NCBI GenBank assembly: GCA_019914995.1
Contig: CM034126.1
Coordinates: 5,027,001-5,091,000, forward strand
Direction of reading: 5' to 3'
DNA: 64,000 bases
From: Acanthochlamys bracteata
Taxonomy: Eukaryota > Streptophyta > Magnoliopsida > Pandanales > Velloziaceae
Position 1 is the stretch's first letter, and each line of letters begins with the position of its first letter. The position numbers were made by a program, and so were the translations under genes. Below are positions 11,703 through 24,235 of this stretch, piece after piece. A model generated the notes under the pieces. It saw nothing but the letters and a program-made list of their open reading frames with translations. It was not told the DNA's origin and ran no database searches.

Positions 11703-13365
11703 TTATGTCAAGAGACTTATGTATCTCCTGAAAAGATCATCAACTAAGATTTTGTATGTCCTCTCTGTTGGGTGGTAACTGTCCCAGAAAACATACTTGC
11801 TATCATCTGCACAGGCTTTCGATGTCACGCTGTTGCACAACACTGAAACCTCTAGCTTCCCACTTCCGCAACATCCTTTGGTTGAAACATCGAATCCTAC
11901 ATATAAAAATTTCAGTATTACAATTTGCCATAGATGATGTTTAAGCATTTTGCAAGTAGAAGTTTGGCAAGACAACTACAAATGCTAAAGAACTAATGGC
12001 GGTTTTTGACCTATATGATTTAGGCAGGACTTACCATAAACAGAGGGCCGCTCGATGATATCGAGCAACTTCGAATATATATCGAGAAAAATAACCGTTA
12101 AGCCTTTTAAAGGTCCATTCTTGAGCCTATCGAGTTCCTTTGCCATCTTAGAGTTGAACAATTCTGCAGCTTGGTTGCGAGTAGGATCACAATCTCTTTC
12201 AATACCTCCGGCAACTGTTCTCTGCAATGGCAGGCATCCTATAGGTGGAAGACCCAAGAATCCAATTTTCTTTGCCCCTGATTCGCTTAATTTCTGAAGT
12301 TAATATCGAACAACAATGTCATCATTTGTTCATGAACTTATTTTTGCAAGGAAACCTGTAAAAGCTTTTTACCATAACAAAGTTTGAAGCTGAAGAAATC
12401 AACATGTTCACATAGGTAGGGACATCATAGTGCAGCTTCCTGAATGGAGTAATGAAGTAAGTATTGAGGAGATCATCAGAGCCACAACCGATGATATACA
12501 GACTGTCAGTGACAATGCTCTCAGCCTGCTCCACCCCTGCCACTGCTCTCAGCTTCTTCTTGTACTCTTCGAACAAGTTCAACTGATCTGTCATGGATAT
12601 CACAGACTGGAGAAGCAACTTGATCTTGTTGTTAGAACCGTTAGAGATTATTTTATTTGCATTGTAAAAAATTGCAATATCAAGAATATAATTACCACGA
12701 CTTTGGGGGTGAGAGGATCGAAGCCACTTGCTCCAGATGCAAAGCAAACTCCCGTGCGCAGGTCTTCTGGGGAGAGAACGGCGCCAACATAAGGAGGTAA
12801 GTACTCCTTTATGCCCAGACCAGAAACTGCTAAAAAATTTAATAAGATTTAGATCAATGCGACTTTGTCTTAATCTCTTACAATACATGCATTTATGTAT
12901 TGCATTTTGAAACAACTGGAATAAAATGAGAGTAAACTAGATGCAGTGTGTTTTTATGAGCACATTCTACTTTGCATAGACTGCAGGGTCGCCCTAAGGA
13001 TGACAACGTGTTTTGGAAATTAACTTCACCTCAAGTTCAAAAGGTTGGAGGGAAACTAGTAAAAGCTACTACAAGAAGGAAGAGGTAAGCAGTTTACCTA
13101 TCAAGTCTGAGGGAACTTTGCCGTTGCTGAATCTTCCAGTAGCCATTTTGCCAGGAAAATCCAATCCGTAGGGCGGGAAGTTGCACTTGACTATAGTCTT
13201 GATGTGGTTGTTGTTACCAGTGTCAAATATAGAGTCTCCAAAGATGTAGACAGCAGGAACCTTTGGCATTGTCCCGTTGCCAGTATCAGCAGCAGCAGCA
13301 ATGTCACTGACGACAGCAGCAACAACAAGACTGATAAATAAAGAGGTGTTCATTCTTTGCTCCAT
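11703..13365 (-). CDS. GDSL esterase/lipase, EXL-type, secreted
   Basis: Five exons on the minus strand, 13365-13098, 12829-12696, 12606-12373, 12293-12035 and 11896-11703, sum to 1089 bases, 362 residues, with matching phases. Residues 1 to ~26 are a signal peptide ([18 protein letters not shown]), so the product is probably extracellular. Block I is [11 protein letters not shown] with nucleophile Ser45. Block II is in [12 protein letters not shown]. Block III reads [11 protein letters not shown], with Asp where many SGNH enzymes have Asn. Block V is [10 protein letters not shown], giving Asp337 and His340. Five exons and ~360 residues are usual for this family. An ATG at residue 5 could also serve as start. 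Substrate is unknown; EXL enzymes act on acyl esters, often in pollen coat or cuticle. Three decayed relatives lie downstream on the same strand. Confidence 0.85.
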
Positions 13366-13420
13366 TGCTTGCGTTTGGTAGCTGATATTGTTGTTCTGTG
13401 TTCACCAGCAACAACAATCA

Positions 13421-13430
13421 TTTTATAATG
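13421..13430 (-). promoter_or_regulatory. TATA box of GDSL lipase gene
   Basis: The minus strand reads CATTATAAAA about 56-65 bases before the ATG. The same arrangement recurs in the truncated copy at ~11430, which supports it as the promoter. Confidence 0.5.
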
Positions 13431-13440
13431 ATCAGGAGAG

Positions 13441-13459
13441 AAGAAGAAGAAGAAGAAGT
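13441..13459. repeat. GAA/TTC microsatellite
   Basis: Run of about six GAA units in the promoter of the GDSL gene. It is absent from the truncated duplicate at 11.4 kb, so it arose or expanded after duplication. Confidence 0.7.
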
Positions 13460-14197
13460 GATTGGGTTCCTGAAATTAATGCAATGAAGCACTGATGGTA
13501 TGGTTATGCTGGTTAATGGAAGTAGTTGATCCAACAAATGTGTAGACAGCATGAAATTCATGGATTTGCAATTATCTATGTCACAGAGTGGAATATATTT
13601 CCAACTTCCCAACTAGAATAAAAATATGAAAAAGAAGAATTTACAGAGCATGTAAAGGTTCGCTTTAGATAGTTGTAAAGCTAATTTGCATCCCTCTTTA
13701 AGAAAATATATATTACCTAACTATAGATTTAAAGTTGACACACGTCTCCGGGAAACCTCCAGGTGCTAAGGTTTGGCATTGCGGGTTTCTCAATTTTATT
13801 TCAACTTTTTTTTCAAATTATTTCTAAAATTTTAGAATGTATAAATAAATTATGTCATAAAATATTTAAATTAAATACAAAATAAACTTATATTTTGAAA
13901 AGTTTAAAAATGAATTTATTTTTAAATTTTTTTAGTTTTAAGCAATTTCAATAATTCATAATCTCCTATACTGGAGAGATGTAAATTAACTTTACATCAT
14001 TTTTATATATCTATTTTATATGTCGAAAAAGTTTAGAACAACTCATAGAGAGCATGATTGCTTGTTTGTAAAGTTCATACGAAAATTTGTTCCTTTTCAC
14101 TGAAATGACTTATGATTCATTAATTTCTGTTACAGACTACCTAGAAAAATAACATGAATCATGACAAGCAAAAAAACTTTGTGAAAGTACTCAGCGT

Positions 14198-14365
14198 TTA
14201 GTGAAGCGTTTTTCAAAAATAGTTTTTTTAATTTTTAATTATATATTTTTAAATATATATTTAAAAATTTTAAAAAATATAAAAATATTTTACGTAATAA
14301 AATTTTATTATTATTATTATTATTATGTAAAAAATAAAAACATTTTTCGTTCTACAAAAATTCTA
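14198..14365 (+). mobile_element. MITE-like AT-rich repeat, family A
   Basis: It begins AAGCGTTTTTCAAAAATAG, has the family core TTTTACGTAATAAAATTTT, and ends near a TTATTA run. The same arrangement is seen at 16.9, 24.6 and 27.3 kb and, reversed, at 24.0 kb. It has no coding capacity. The class is inferred from shared ends and size (~170-250 bp). Confidence 0.5.
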
Positions 14366-15929
14366 TCTCCGAAGAACTCTCCGATATTCCTAACAGGAGT
14401 AATTTTAGTGGCATATTTATTCCTATCAAAATTTATATTGAATTTCGTTTCAAGTATTTAAAATGCTACTTCAAATTTCAATTCCATTAAACTTTACTTT
14501 TCAATGTACTCTAATTATACGAAACTCACTTCTGAGAAATATAAATATGTTTTTAAATTGAAAATAAGATTTTTTATTAAAAAATTGTTTTTTAGCTTTT
14601 TTCTTTATAATAATTTAGTTTTAATAAATTCAGAAATTCACTCCAAATAAAAGGATGGTACAGTTATTGTCACTGTGAGTACATGAGAATATAAGTTGCA
14701 GTTGAAAACTTTGTGCCGATGATAAATAGGTTGCTATTAATTGCTATACTTTAGAACAGCAGAGCAATAAGGTTTTCTAGCAAACAAAGGGAATGAGATC
14801 AACGTTATAATAAGAATCACGATATTATTTTCGTCAACTCTGAAAAAGATTATTTATGCATGAAACTAAACTTTTTTATCTAACAAGAAAATAATAAATT
14901 CGGAATTAAGAACTTTTTAAATCAAATCATTCATCACAAATGCTGCATGCAAGTCAAAGTGTCAGACTCTATAGCCACTGCTTAGGACGTCTCTCAAATA
15001 CATATAACTAAGTTTCACCTAATTAAAAAATAAAAAATTGAGTTTATTGAAAAATAGGTTGAAAAAAAAAGCTCTATTTTTTATATTTCAATTATTTTTA
15101 AAAATAAATTAGTAATTAAAAATTAAACTGTATTAGAAGATGTACAAATAAAAAAATTAAAACTAAAATTTTGTATATGAACTGAAATTTTTAATTTTTT
15201 ACGTAAATAAAATATATAAACTTTTTAAAACTTTAATATTGACAGAAAAAATTAAAATTTTGAACGATTAAAAAACGTCCTTAATTATGTTATTATTGTC
15301 TTATTAGTTAAGTGTTATGTTTATATATGTTAGGAATTATTATAAAAGTTTTATGTTTGATATGTTAACATAAATGTAGCATTTTTTTATGCAACATCAT
15401 TTTTAATATTGTAATTATTATTTTTTTTATAAAGCCCGTCTCTACTTACTATATAATATATATATGAAATAAATTAATATTCACATATAACATATATAAT
15501 AACCTAATCGATCCTCTTTAATAATACAATATTTAATTATTATCATTGTATTAATAAATATAATTACAATAAAGACTTCAACTTTTTTCTTTGCTCTTTC
15601 TTTGAAGCAAAAAACATTCACGTTTGTTTTTTTTACATTTGCATTAAAAACAATCATGCTATGTAGCCATTTTAATTAAGTAGAATTTGTTGCCAAATTG
15701 GATTTAGTCTTTTGAGGCCCAAAATCATTTGGATAGAGTCCAATAAAAGTAACTAAAAGATTTGTTTTATGTTGGTTTCAGTAATGAAGTTGTCATGGAT
15801 CTTCTTATTACAATGATCAATGCATGGCTTAAGAAAGTGGAGGAAAAAGGCAAGCAAACTTTTGTTCATTACTTTGTTGTTGTTAGTAAAATGGTTGGCA
15901 ATGGTTTTAAGTTTCATAGAACCAATCAT

Positions 15930-16160
15930 TGTAAAATGGTCGTAAGGTCATAAAGTCATTGTAAAATGGTCCTAAAGTTATTATGTAGTAATATCGTAAT
16001 TTGGTCATAAAGACCTCAACTAGTGGTAGGTCGTAAAATGATTGTAACATCGTCGTAGATATGATATAATTTGGTAGTAATTCTGTCTTAATTTAATCGG
16101 TAAAGTTGTCATTGGTTATAATTCATCGTAGTTTGGTCATAATGTACTTTAGTCGCAGCG
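15930..16160. repeat. degenerate GGTCnTAA repeat cluster
   Basis: GTAAAATGGTCGTAAGG and GTAAAATGGTCCTAAAG occur 30 bases apart, followed by scattered GGTCATAAAG, GGTCGTAAAATG and GGTCATAATG. This is less AT-rich than its surroundings and may be the end of an old transposon, but the class is not identifiable by eye. Confidence 0.4.
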
Positions 16161-16894
16161 TAGTTCGTGAGGTTGCTTGTTTGATTGATTAATGTACGCT
16201 AAATATTTTGCAAGCTTTGACGCTCAGGAGATATTTATAAAATAAATTTTTTTTAAAATAAAAATTAATTTTATTTTTTAAAAAATAAGATTTATTTTTT
16301 TATTTTAAAAAATAAGATTTATTTTTTTATTTAGAAAAATAATTATAATATATAAAAAAAATTTTCACTTTTTAAATTTTTAAATAAATTTTTTAAATAC
16401 TTATAAATTATGAATTAAAAAATATAAAATAACAATAAAAATAGAGCACTTAAAAATGCAATTTCAAACACATCTTTAAAGAAACAAATTGCCATACAAA
16501 TGACAAATGAAGATGATATTCTATTCAAATTTAAATAGGTTTTTAATATTATCCGAAAAATACCGTTCAAAATCAAACGTTTTGCCGCAACTTAAAAAAT
16601 TTTAAATAATAATATTTTATTATTATTCATTTTTATTAAAAAATAAATTTTTTAAAATATAATAAATATTTTTTGTTAAAAAAATTTATTTTAAAAACAT
16701 TCTTAAATACCCCTGAGATTCCAGAGCTTGTTCCTGATGTTGTTGAGCTTGACTTGATTCACTTGTTCCCAGCTGATTCCACCGGGGAGAAAGTTACTAC
16801 CACCGTCACCGGTGACAAAACAAGTTCAACACTTGCTCCATCATGTGAAATTTAACTACCTCTTTTCTGTGCTACCAGTCTTTCGTACTGCATG

Positions 16895-17130
16895 CCAAAA
16901 GATAACTTTTCAACTTTTTTTCATTTTATATTTTTTAATATATATTTTATAAATATTTAAAAATTTTATTTAAAAATTTAGATAGTATAAAAAAATTTTA
17001 CGTAATGAGATCTTTTTATTACGTATTTTAATTATTTTTTTAGAAGTAAAAAAAATATAGCTTCGTTTTTAAAAAATATATATTTTTTATTTCAGAAAAA
17101 TTTTATTTTATAAACAATTCCAAACGAATC
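16895..17130 (+). mobile_element. MITE-like AT-rich repeat, family A
   Basis: Shares the family blocks TAATATATATTTTATAAAT, TTATTTAAAAATTTAGA and the core ATTTTACGTAAT followed by TTTTTATTACGTA, a near-palindrome. It ends near AACAATTCCAAACG. Confidence 0.5.
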
Positions 17131-17719
17131 CTAGATCACTTGCGGTACTTCTTTTCATGCCACTTTTCTTTAAGCCATGTTTCAAATATCCATAATTGAG
17201 TCTCATAAAAATAAAAAATAAGAAATAAAGTTTTTTAAAAAATAAACTGGAAGTAAAGTTTAGTATTTGTATTTCAATTTTAAAAAATATGTTGAAAATT
17301 GAAATATATAATTATATTAAAAAATATGCAAATAAAAAAGTTAGAATTTAAATTTCGCATATAAAAATAGAGTTCTGAAGTTCTTATATAATCGAAACAT
17401 ACGAACCATTCAGAATTCAAAATCTTACGAAAAAAAAATACAGTTACGAATATATGAAACATGCCCATATCGGCGGGGGCGGATGTTTGTTGGTTGGTTT
17501 GTAGATGGCACATGAACCTCTCAAGAATTTTATGAACTTTTCTGAAGTATTTCTCTGCTTATGATCAATTATTTTGTAGACAACAATTTTTGTTTAACTA
17601 CTTCTATCATGTTTTGATTGAGGTTGAATATCAGTTATTATTTTAAAGCTTAATAACAATGCATTAATTTGTTGCTTTTTATTTTGATTATGGGGAAAGT
17701 TTGGCTTAGCTTATTAATT

Positions 17720-18130
17720 CTTTTTATAAGAAACTTCAACTTATTTTTAAAAAATTTAGAATTTTTTTAATTTAAAATAGGTTTTATTATAATCATTTTC
17801 CTACTAGCTTTGTTTATACAAATTGAAGTAAAAAGTTTCTTACTTTTCAATAAATAAGCATTACCTGATGAATTCAATTTGCTACTAATGTGGTATTTTA
17901 AAGTTTTTTTTAACTCATTTTAATTCTAAGTTTTTATATTATATTTTTTAATAAATTTGTATAATGTTTTATAAAATTTATTTAAATTTTAAAAAATAAA
18001 AATTTACATAAAATATTATTATTATTATTTATGTTTATGTTTTTAAAAAAGTATATAGTTTAGTTAAAACAATTTTTAAAAAAATATCTAGAAATTTTTT
18101 ATAACTATTTCTAAACATATTTAAATAGAT
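17720..18130. repeat. AT-rich repeat, probable older family A copies
   Basis: Contains degraded versions of the TTTATTTAAATTTTAAAAAAT and TTTACATAAAATATTATT blocks. Too diverged to set ends. Confidence 0.3.
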
Positions 18131-19547
18131 TTTTCATAAAAAATACTTCAAAATTATTAATTACTATTTGAAATAAACAAATATTCAAAAATGAGTTCTG
18201 AAGTGTTGAGAAAGTTGTGATGATAACCTTTTTTTTGTCAAGGTGATAGAGAATTACCGTAACTCATTTATGAGAATTCACATTTGACATTTACATAACT
18301 TGAATAGCAAAACTCATTCTATTGACTTTTGAAAATACGCCAAAGTGAAGAAGCACAACGTGTTCATTTTGATTGTGCTTATTTAGAAAATAAGTCATTT
18401 ATAAGTTTGAAATAATAATTTTTATATGTTTTAGTACTTTTTTTTTTGCTTATGGTAATTATTTGAAATAACTATGCTTATTATATTTACGTTTCTTACG
18501 AATTTAAAATCTCGCTATTCATAAATAAATAATTGATTACTTATTTATTATTTAAGTAGATAGTTTATTTTACATATTTAAAATTGATTATAAAACTACA
18601 GTTATTAGAGTATTAATAATTATATTTCAGATCTATTAATGATAAAATACATTATTGAATACTTATATTTATAAAATAATTATTAATTTTAAATAAAAGT
18701 AAACATACTCTAAAGACATGTATGTGCCTAACAGTTGGCTTGACGGTCGGCCCATTAAGGAAGCCCATTATCTTTCAGTGGATAAAGAAACTTATAGAAA
18801 CAAAAAAAATAATGTGGTTGCAAATCCACGCCATAGAGATCGCTCGAAACTTCTGCTCAGAAAACTTGGTCCACGTGCTTATGCACTACATTGCTTGCCG
18901 ACCGGGTTCTCTTTACTGCTGCTTGTTTGACACGTTGCATAACGTAGACAGGAATATTCAAAATCTCCACTTTAATTATATTTAAACACTTGTCAATTTT
19001 GTTAGCGAATGCGAATTATTATATACATAAAAAAAGAAAATAAACAAACTGTCACGAGTTTTAAATTTAGTAAATAACCATCCAGTTAGTTACTTATAAT
19101 TAACTTCTGGTTATTAGCTTGTGACATGCAGATCATGCAATTAAAGAAAAGAAAGAACATTCTGTTGGTTTCTTCATAAATTCGTTTTTCCTAATGGCTG
19201 CATGATTATATATGATATAAAACATGACAACTTTTTCTTCTAACAGATTAACTTTTAACATCGGGTAATTATTTTTTTTCACAATTTGAAATGTAAAAAA
19301 AGATAAGTTAATTCATTGAAAAAATTGAAGTGTGCTACTACCTTATGGTGTCAACATCATGGCAGATCACTTTGGGATGAAATACTATTTATATCGATAT
19401 CAGCCGTGATTTCTGGAATCATTTATCCACTTATATAATTATTTAATCACAGAAAAATGAAAAACGTCTAAGAACATTAGTCCAAGATTACTTGCGCGGA
19501 AGATAAACATGGAACAATGAGTCGAAGGTTTTTAAATTTCATTCACT

Positions 19548-19630
19548 ACGTGTCCGTTTACTGTTACGAACAATCTCTTAGATTCAACCACACCTGGATC
19601 TTTCTAAATGGAATGCTTCCTCTATATATC
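19548..19630 (+). promoter_or_regulatory. HIPP gene 1 promoter: ABRE-like site and TATA box
   Basis: ACGTGTCC at 19548-19555 resembles an abscisic-acid response element. CTATATATCCC at 19622-19632 is a good TATA box, ~165 bases before the ATG at 19792. Function is inferred from motif and position only. Confidence 0.4.
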
Positions 19631-19791
19631 CCAACATTTGCATTTGCTGAGTTCTTTCATCTGCGGAGGACGGCTTTCTTCATACAGTGCAAATTCTTCC
19701 GGATTCCTAAACTTTTTAATTAAGTTTCAGAAGAAATTATCAGCAACACCAAAGCAGCTTTGAAGAGATTTGCAAACCGAAGAGATCAAAG

Positions 19792-20428
19792 ATGGGTTTT
19801 CTTGACTCAGTTGCTGACAAGCTTTATTTACCCCCTGTAACTCCAGCACACAGGCTTAAACCCAAACAACTTCAGGTACACATCTATTTCTCTTTATTCC
19901 TAAACTGATACTCTGAATATTCTTGAAACTTTAAACCTAATAAAGATTTGCGTATACTCAGTTTAACTTCTTTTGTGAAACTTTTCTTAAATTGCTAATT
20001 TCCCAGTTAACTAAAGTTGCTGTGTTGCGTTTTGTCTGCAGACGGTTGAGATAAAGGTGCGTATGGACTGTGAAGGCTGCGAGAGGAAAGTAAGGAAAGC
20101 TGTGGAAGGCATGAGAGGAGTGACATCGGTAGACGTAGATCCAAAGAAGAACAAGCTGACAGTGATAGGGTACGTTGATCCAAAGAAAGTGTTGAAGAGA
20201 GTTATAAGAAGAACAGGGAAGATGGCGGAGTTCTGGCCGTACATTCCGGCAGAACTCGTGCCGCATCCTTACGTCCCCGGCGCTTACGATAAGAAAGCGC
20301 CGCCTGGGTATGTTAGGAATGTTATTGATGATCCTAAGCTTGCGCCGATTGTCAGAGCTGATTCTACTGAGGAGAATATTACTACTGCTTTCAGCGATGA
20401 AAATCCAAACTCTTGTTCTGTCATGTAA
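19792..20428 (+). CDS. HIPP: heavy metal-associated isoprenylated plant protein (HIPP)
   Basis: Two exons, 19792-19875 and 20042-20428, give 156 residues. A single HMA domain begins at about residue 29 (QTVEIKVRMDCEGCERKV) with the metal-binding MDCEGC. GYVDPKKVLKRV and a conserved tail (AYDKKAPPGYVRNV) follow. The C-terminus is CSVM, a CaaX box for prenylation, so it should attach to membranes. HIPPs bind Cd, Zn or Cu and act in metal and stress responses; the single-domain type resembles Arabidopsis HIPP20-22. The exon is continuous through the place where the neighbour at 25.5 kb has an intron (VEGMRG). Metal preference cannot be read from sequence. Confidence 0.92.
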
Positions 20429-20639
20429 CTTATTGTAATATGTATATATCAGATAGCTAGATAGATGATAGCTCAATAGTTCTTCAAGTAGAACTGTTAG
20501 AAATTCTTATTGTTTTCTTAATCATGTACATATTTGGTAGGTGTGATATTTATAAGATTAAATGCCGCTGTATAATTTGTTTTATGAGTTTATGTTTGAT
20601 ATAGTTTAATTCATGCGAAAATTTTATGTAGGTGTTCGG

Positions 20640-21700
20640 TGTTGTTATATTTTTATTGGAGCGATTTGATTTCAACCAAGTTTTGCGCTTGTCGACTAAA
20701 ATAAGTTAGCGATCAAATCATCAAGTTTATGACCAAATTAGGGAGTTAGAAGTAAACAGAATAAAATTTCTACTTTTTAATGTTTTGATCTCTTATTTTT
20801 TTTTTTTTTCTTAGATTCAACGTTTGTGGTTGGTTTATGTACTTCTGTTTCAAGTCTTTTCTTTCTAAGATAGAGGGTTTCCAGTTTCGTTTAAGTTGTA
20901 TAAGAATTGATTTTTGCTCCACCTTTATAATCTATATTAATAGTGATTTTGTTTTTGTGGTCGTAGGTTTTTTTTTAACTATGTACATTCAATTTTATCC
21001 TATGTTATGTTATTATTCTTCATATTATTTTTATGCTATTTATGATGGAAAGAAATAAAGACATTTTTTTTTACAAGTACTTTTCGTCATTTGTTTTTCG
21101 ATTTATGATCGAAAATTTTCAAATTTAATTTTAATTACTGAATATAAAAAATTATGAGATAAAAATATATTTATAAAAATTTAACTCAATCAAATAATTA
21201 ATTCATCTCGATGACAAAAAAAATTTTAAAAATATATATTGTATTATTTTTATTATTTTGATCAAATTATCGAATGGAGGTCGATTCTTTGATTGAGATG
21301 AAATTTTTGTAAAGATTTGTAACTCATTCTTCTCTATATCTAACGGTAAATATTAAATTTGAAGATCATTAGGGTAATAAATCAGAAAAAGAGTGTCAAA
21401 AAATGCTTATAAAAAAAGAATGTTCCTATGTCTCTCTATTTATGATTGATCTAAAATGATCTTGGCGGAGCCGTACGTTGTATATATGTTTTATATAAAA
21501 CATATGAGTTACTTATTTTATACGATTTATTTTGCTTTTCATTATTATGATTGGTGCTATCTCTTTGTGCGTATTTCATACATATTGATCCACTAAGATG
21601 TAAATATGTTTATAACTTAATCCCACCTTTGAATTAATATTAGTATCGTATTTGGAATTTTTTATTTATTTTATGACAGTTATTATCTCTAAGCAGTTAT
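20640..21700 (+). repeat. diverged dispersed repeat, copy 1
   Basis: Shares an ordered series of blocks with 22020-22720: TTGTCGACTAAAATAAG, CTCTTATTTTTTTT, GGTTCAACG/GATTCAACG, TTCAAGTCTTTTCTTTCTAAG, then ATTGATCCACTAAGATG and TTTATTTATTTTATGACA. Same orientation, similar order, copy 1 longer. No protein or terminal signals are recognisable. Confidence 0.5.
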
Positions 21701-22019
21701 AAGAATTAGACAAACATCTTTGTTTCGAGATTGTTATTCACAAAATTTAATATTGAAAAGTCTGACGGTAACATTAACTTTCTAGTGATTGAAGATAAAT
21801 TGTTCGGCTGGAAAATTTTTATTTCTATCGACATTGCTATTTATTGTGTTAGTTGTAATTTATTGTGTTAGCTGAAATGCTACTTATTTCTATTGACAAT
21901 GGTTATTTCATTTAGCAAGTTCAACTATTGCATGAATTTGGTTGATATTTGCATTAAATTTAATAGTATTTAAGGACACTAACAGAGAGAAAAGTTATTT
22001 AGCCAAAATTCATATAAAC

Positions 22020-22720
22020 ATAGAGATTTGTTATGTTTGTCCCGAATTTTGACTTAATTTCGAGCTGATTTTGAATCTTGTCGACCAAAAAAAAAATTAA
22101 TACCAAAGCAGTAAGTTTACTACCAAATCATAAAGTTATATACCAAATGTATGAATTCTCTGTTTTTTATTGGTTAGACCTCTTATTTTTTGTTTTTTTG
22201 GGTTCAACCACTTTTAAAATTTTTTCCAAAAAAAGTGTTTTTAGTTGGTTTATTTACTTTGTTCAAGTCTTCTTCTCTAAGAGAGGATTTTTAATTTGTG
22301 TGGAGCTTTATATTTTTGGATCATTTGCTCATTTATTATAACTTTTATTTATTAATAACTTTTTCTATCCTTTTTCGTAGATGTAGGTTTTTATTAAGCC
22401 GAATCACATAAATCTTCATCTTCAGTTATTTTATTTACTATTATTGATATTATTTTGTGCTACTTGTGTCTGATTTAAAATGGTCATTTGTGATAGAACA
22501 TTGAATACATTCCTATGTATAATAGTCTAGGTTATCTACTTTTTATTCTTGTGTATTTAGTTTTCTCTGGCATTTTATCTTCAACATCATATTGATTTGT
22601 TAAGACGCAATCATATTTATATCATAATCCTACAATTGGCATGATACCTATGTTATAGTTGAGGTTCTCTCTCTCTTTATTTATGTTATGACAAAATCTT
22701 ATTTTTGAGCTTATATAAGG
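22020..22720 (+). repeat. diverged dispersed repeat, copy 2
   Basis: Counterpart of 20640-21700 with blocks CTTGTCGACCAAAAAAAA, CCTCTTATTTTTTG, GGTTCAACCAC, TTCAAGTCTTCTTCTCTAAG, ATTGATTTGTTAAGACG and TTTATTTATGTTATGACA. Its class is unknown; it could be the tail of a retroelement. Confidence 0.5.
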
Positions 22721-22940
22721 TTGTTTGGTATTGCGTTTCGCACCTAATTTTTCATTCCATTTAAGCTTTCAGATTTTTCATAATTATTTCAAAACTTTTT
22801 TTTTAATTTAGAAAACAGTTATAAAATATTTATATATATAATTTTTATTATTTATTTATAGTAAAAAAATCCTCAAAATAAGTTCAATTTTAGAAAAACA
22901 CTTTTATTTTAAACAATTTTAGACTGACTCCTAAGACTTC
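22720..22940 (+). mobile_element. MITE-like AT-rich repeat, family A (degraded)
   Basis: Starts GGTTGTTTGGTATTGCGTTT and ends near TTTTAGACTGACTCCTAAG. The terminal GTTTGG...GCGTTT pattern and internal AT blocks match the family. Confidence 0.4.
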
Positions 22941-23984
22941 ATCAAGGAACCCTTTTCCTAATAGTTCTCAATTATATGCTACTTTTTAGTTGAACATACG
23001 TTTTGTTAGATTTATTTTTTATTAGAAATATTAATGTTTGAGAATATTTTTTTTAAATAGTTTATCTAAAATGAATCATATTTTTAGAATTTTTATAAAA
23101 TAAGCTCTACTTTTTTATTTTAAAAAAAACTAATAATAATATTTCGTGATATGAAAATTTCTGTACTTTTTAAATATTTAAAGAAATTTTGTAAAATATA
23201 AAAATTTTATTACAAAAGTGAAATAAAATGATAAACTTAAAAAGTTTATAAGTAGTGTTTAACATGGACGTATACTGCTGCTGTTTCATCAATGACATCC
23301 AGATTTTTGCATATGAGGTAAGTTTATATTTTTGTGACCTATTACTGAAATGTTTAATCTACCATATTACACACGTAAAATATTTAAAAACAATAGAGGA
23401 ATGATTAAGTGATATAGATCATAAAACAATATATTTATCTTGTAGAAAACTTTTGTCATCGATTGTATAGACGTTATATATTGCATTGAATAACATAAAA
23501 TATAATCTAGAAAGCAATTTTACAAGTGTAGATTTGATTAGGACGTAACACATAATTGTTCTATACCACCCTTTTGTACCACAGACAGTTTCAAAAATCA
23601 TTTTATATCAAATCAATTCATTTGCAGAAGTAACAGCTACCAAAGATAGTTAACACAGCTTCATATAAATTTGAAAAAAAAAAAACAAGAAAAAAATAAG
23701 TTTTTTAGTGGCACTCAATCTTATTATTAGCTAAATATAAAATTCTTGTTCATTTATTTATATTCACTTCATTTTTTTAATAGATAGTAAAAATTAATTT
23801 GATCAGATAGTAAAAAATTCTCATAAGATCTCCATACACAATTTTTCCACCACATAAAATATTATTTAAGCTCAAAGTATCTTAAATATTTACAATATTT
23901 ATTTTATGTATAAGAGATTTTGTCAAAACAAAAAATATTTAACCAAAACGATAAGAAATTAAAACATAAGCCAAAATAGCTCAT

Positions 23985-24235
23985 GACACTAGGGCGCATT
24001 TAGAAATATTTATTAAATAGAAATTTTTTGAAATAAAAATATTTTTTTAAAATAAATTTTATTTTTTTAATTTTTTAAAAAAATAAAACTATGTAATACA
24101 AAAAATTTTATTATGTAAAATTTTTTTAATTTCTAAATTTTTAAATAAATTTTTTAAATATTTACAAAATATATATTTAAAAATATAAAATAAAAAATTT
24201 AAAAAAAAAGGGTCTGTAAAATGCAATTTCAAATC
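23985..24235 (-). mobile_element. MITE-like AT-rich repeat, family A, reversed
   Basis: Read on the minus strand it starts with GATTTGAAATTGCATTTT, passes TAAATATATATTTTGTAAA, TTTATTTAAAAATTTAGAAA and the core ATTTTACATAATAAAATTTT, and ends ATTTCTAAATGCGCCCTAG. This is one of the more complete copies, ~250 bp. Confidence 0.55.

Larger units (their letters stand above)
13621..19540. other. AT-rich intergenic region with decayed repeats
   Basis: About 6 kb of strongly AT-rich DNA. It holds MITE-like repeats (listed separately), a TAT/TTA microsatellite near 14307-14328, a GGTCnTAA-rich stretch near 15930-16160, and two short orphan reading frames (16673-16855 and 18718-18930) that match nothing I know. 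No intact gene is seen. Confidence 0.6.
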
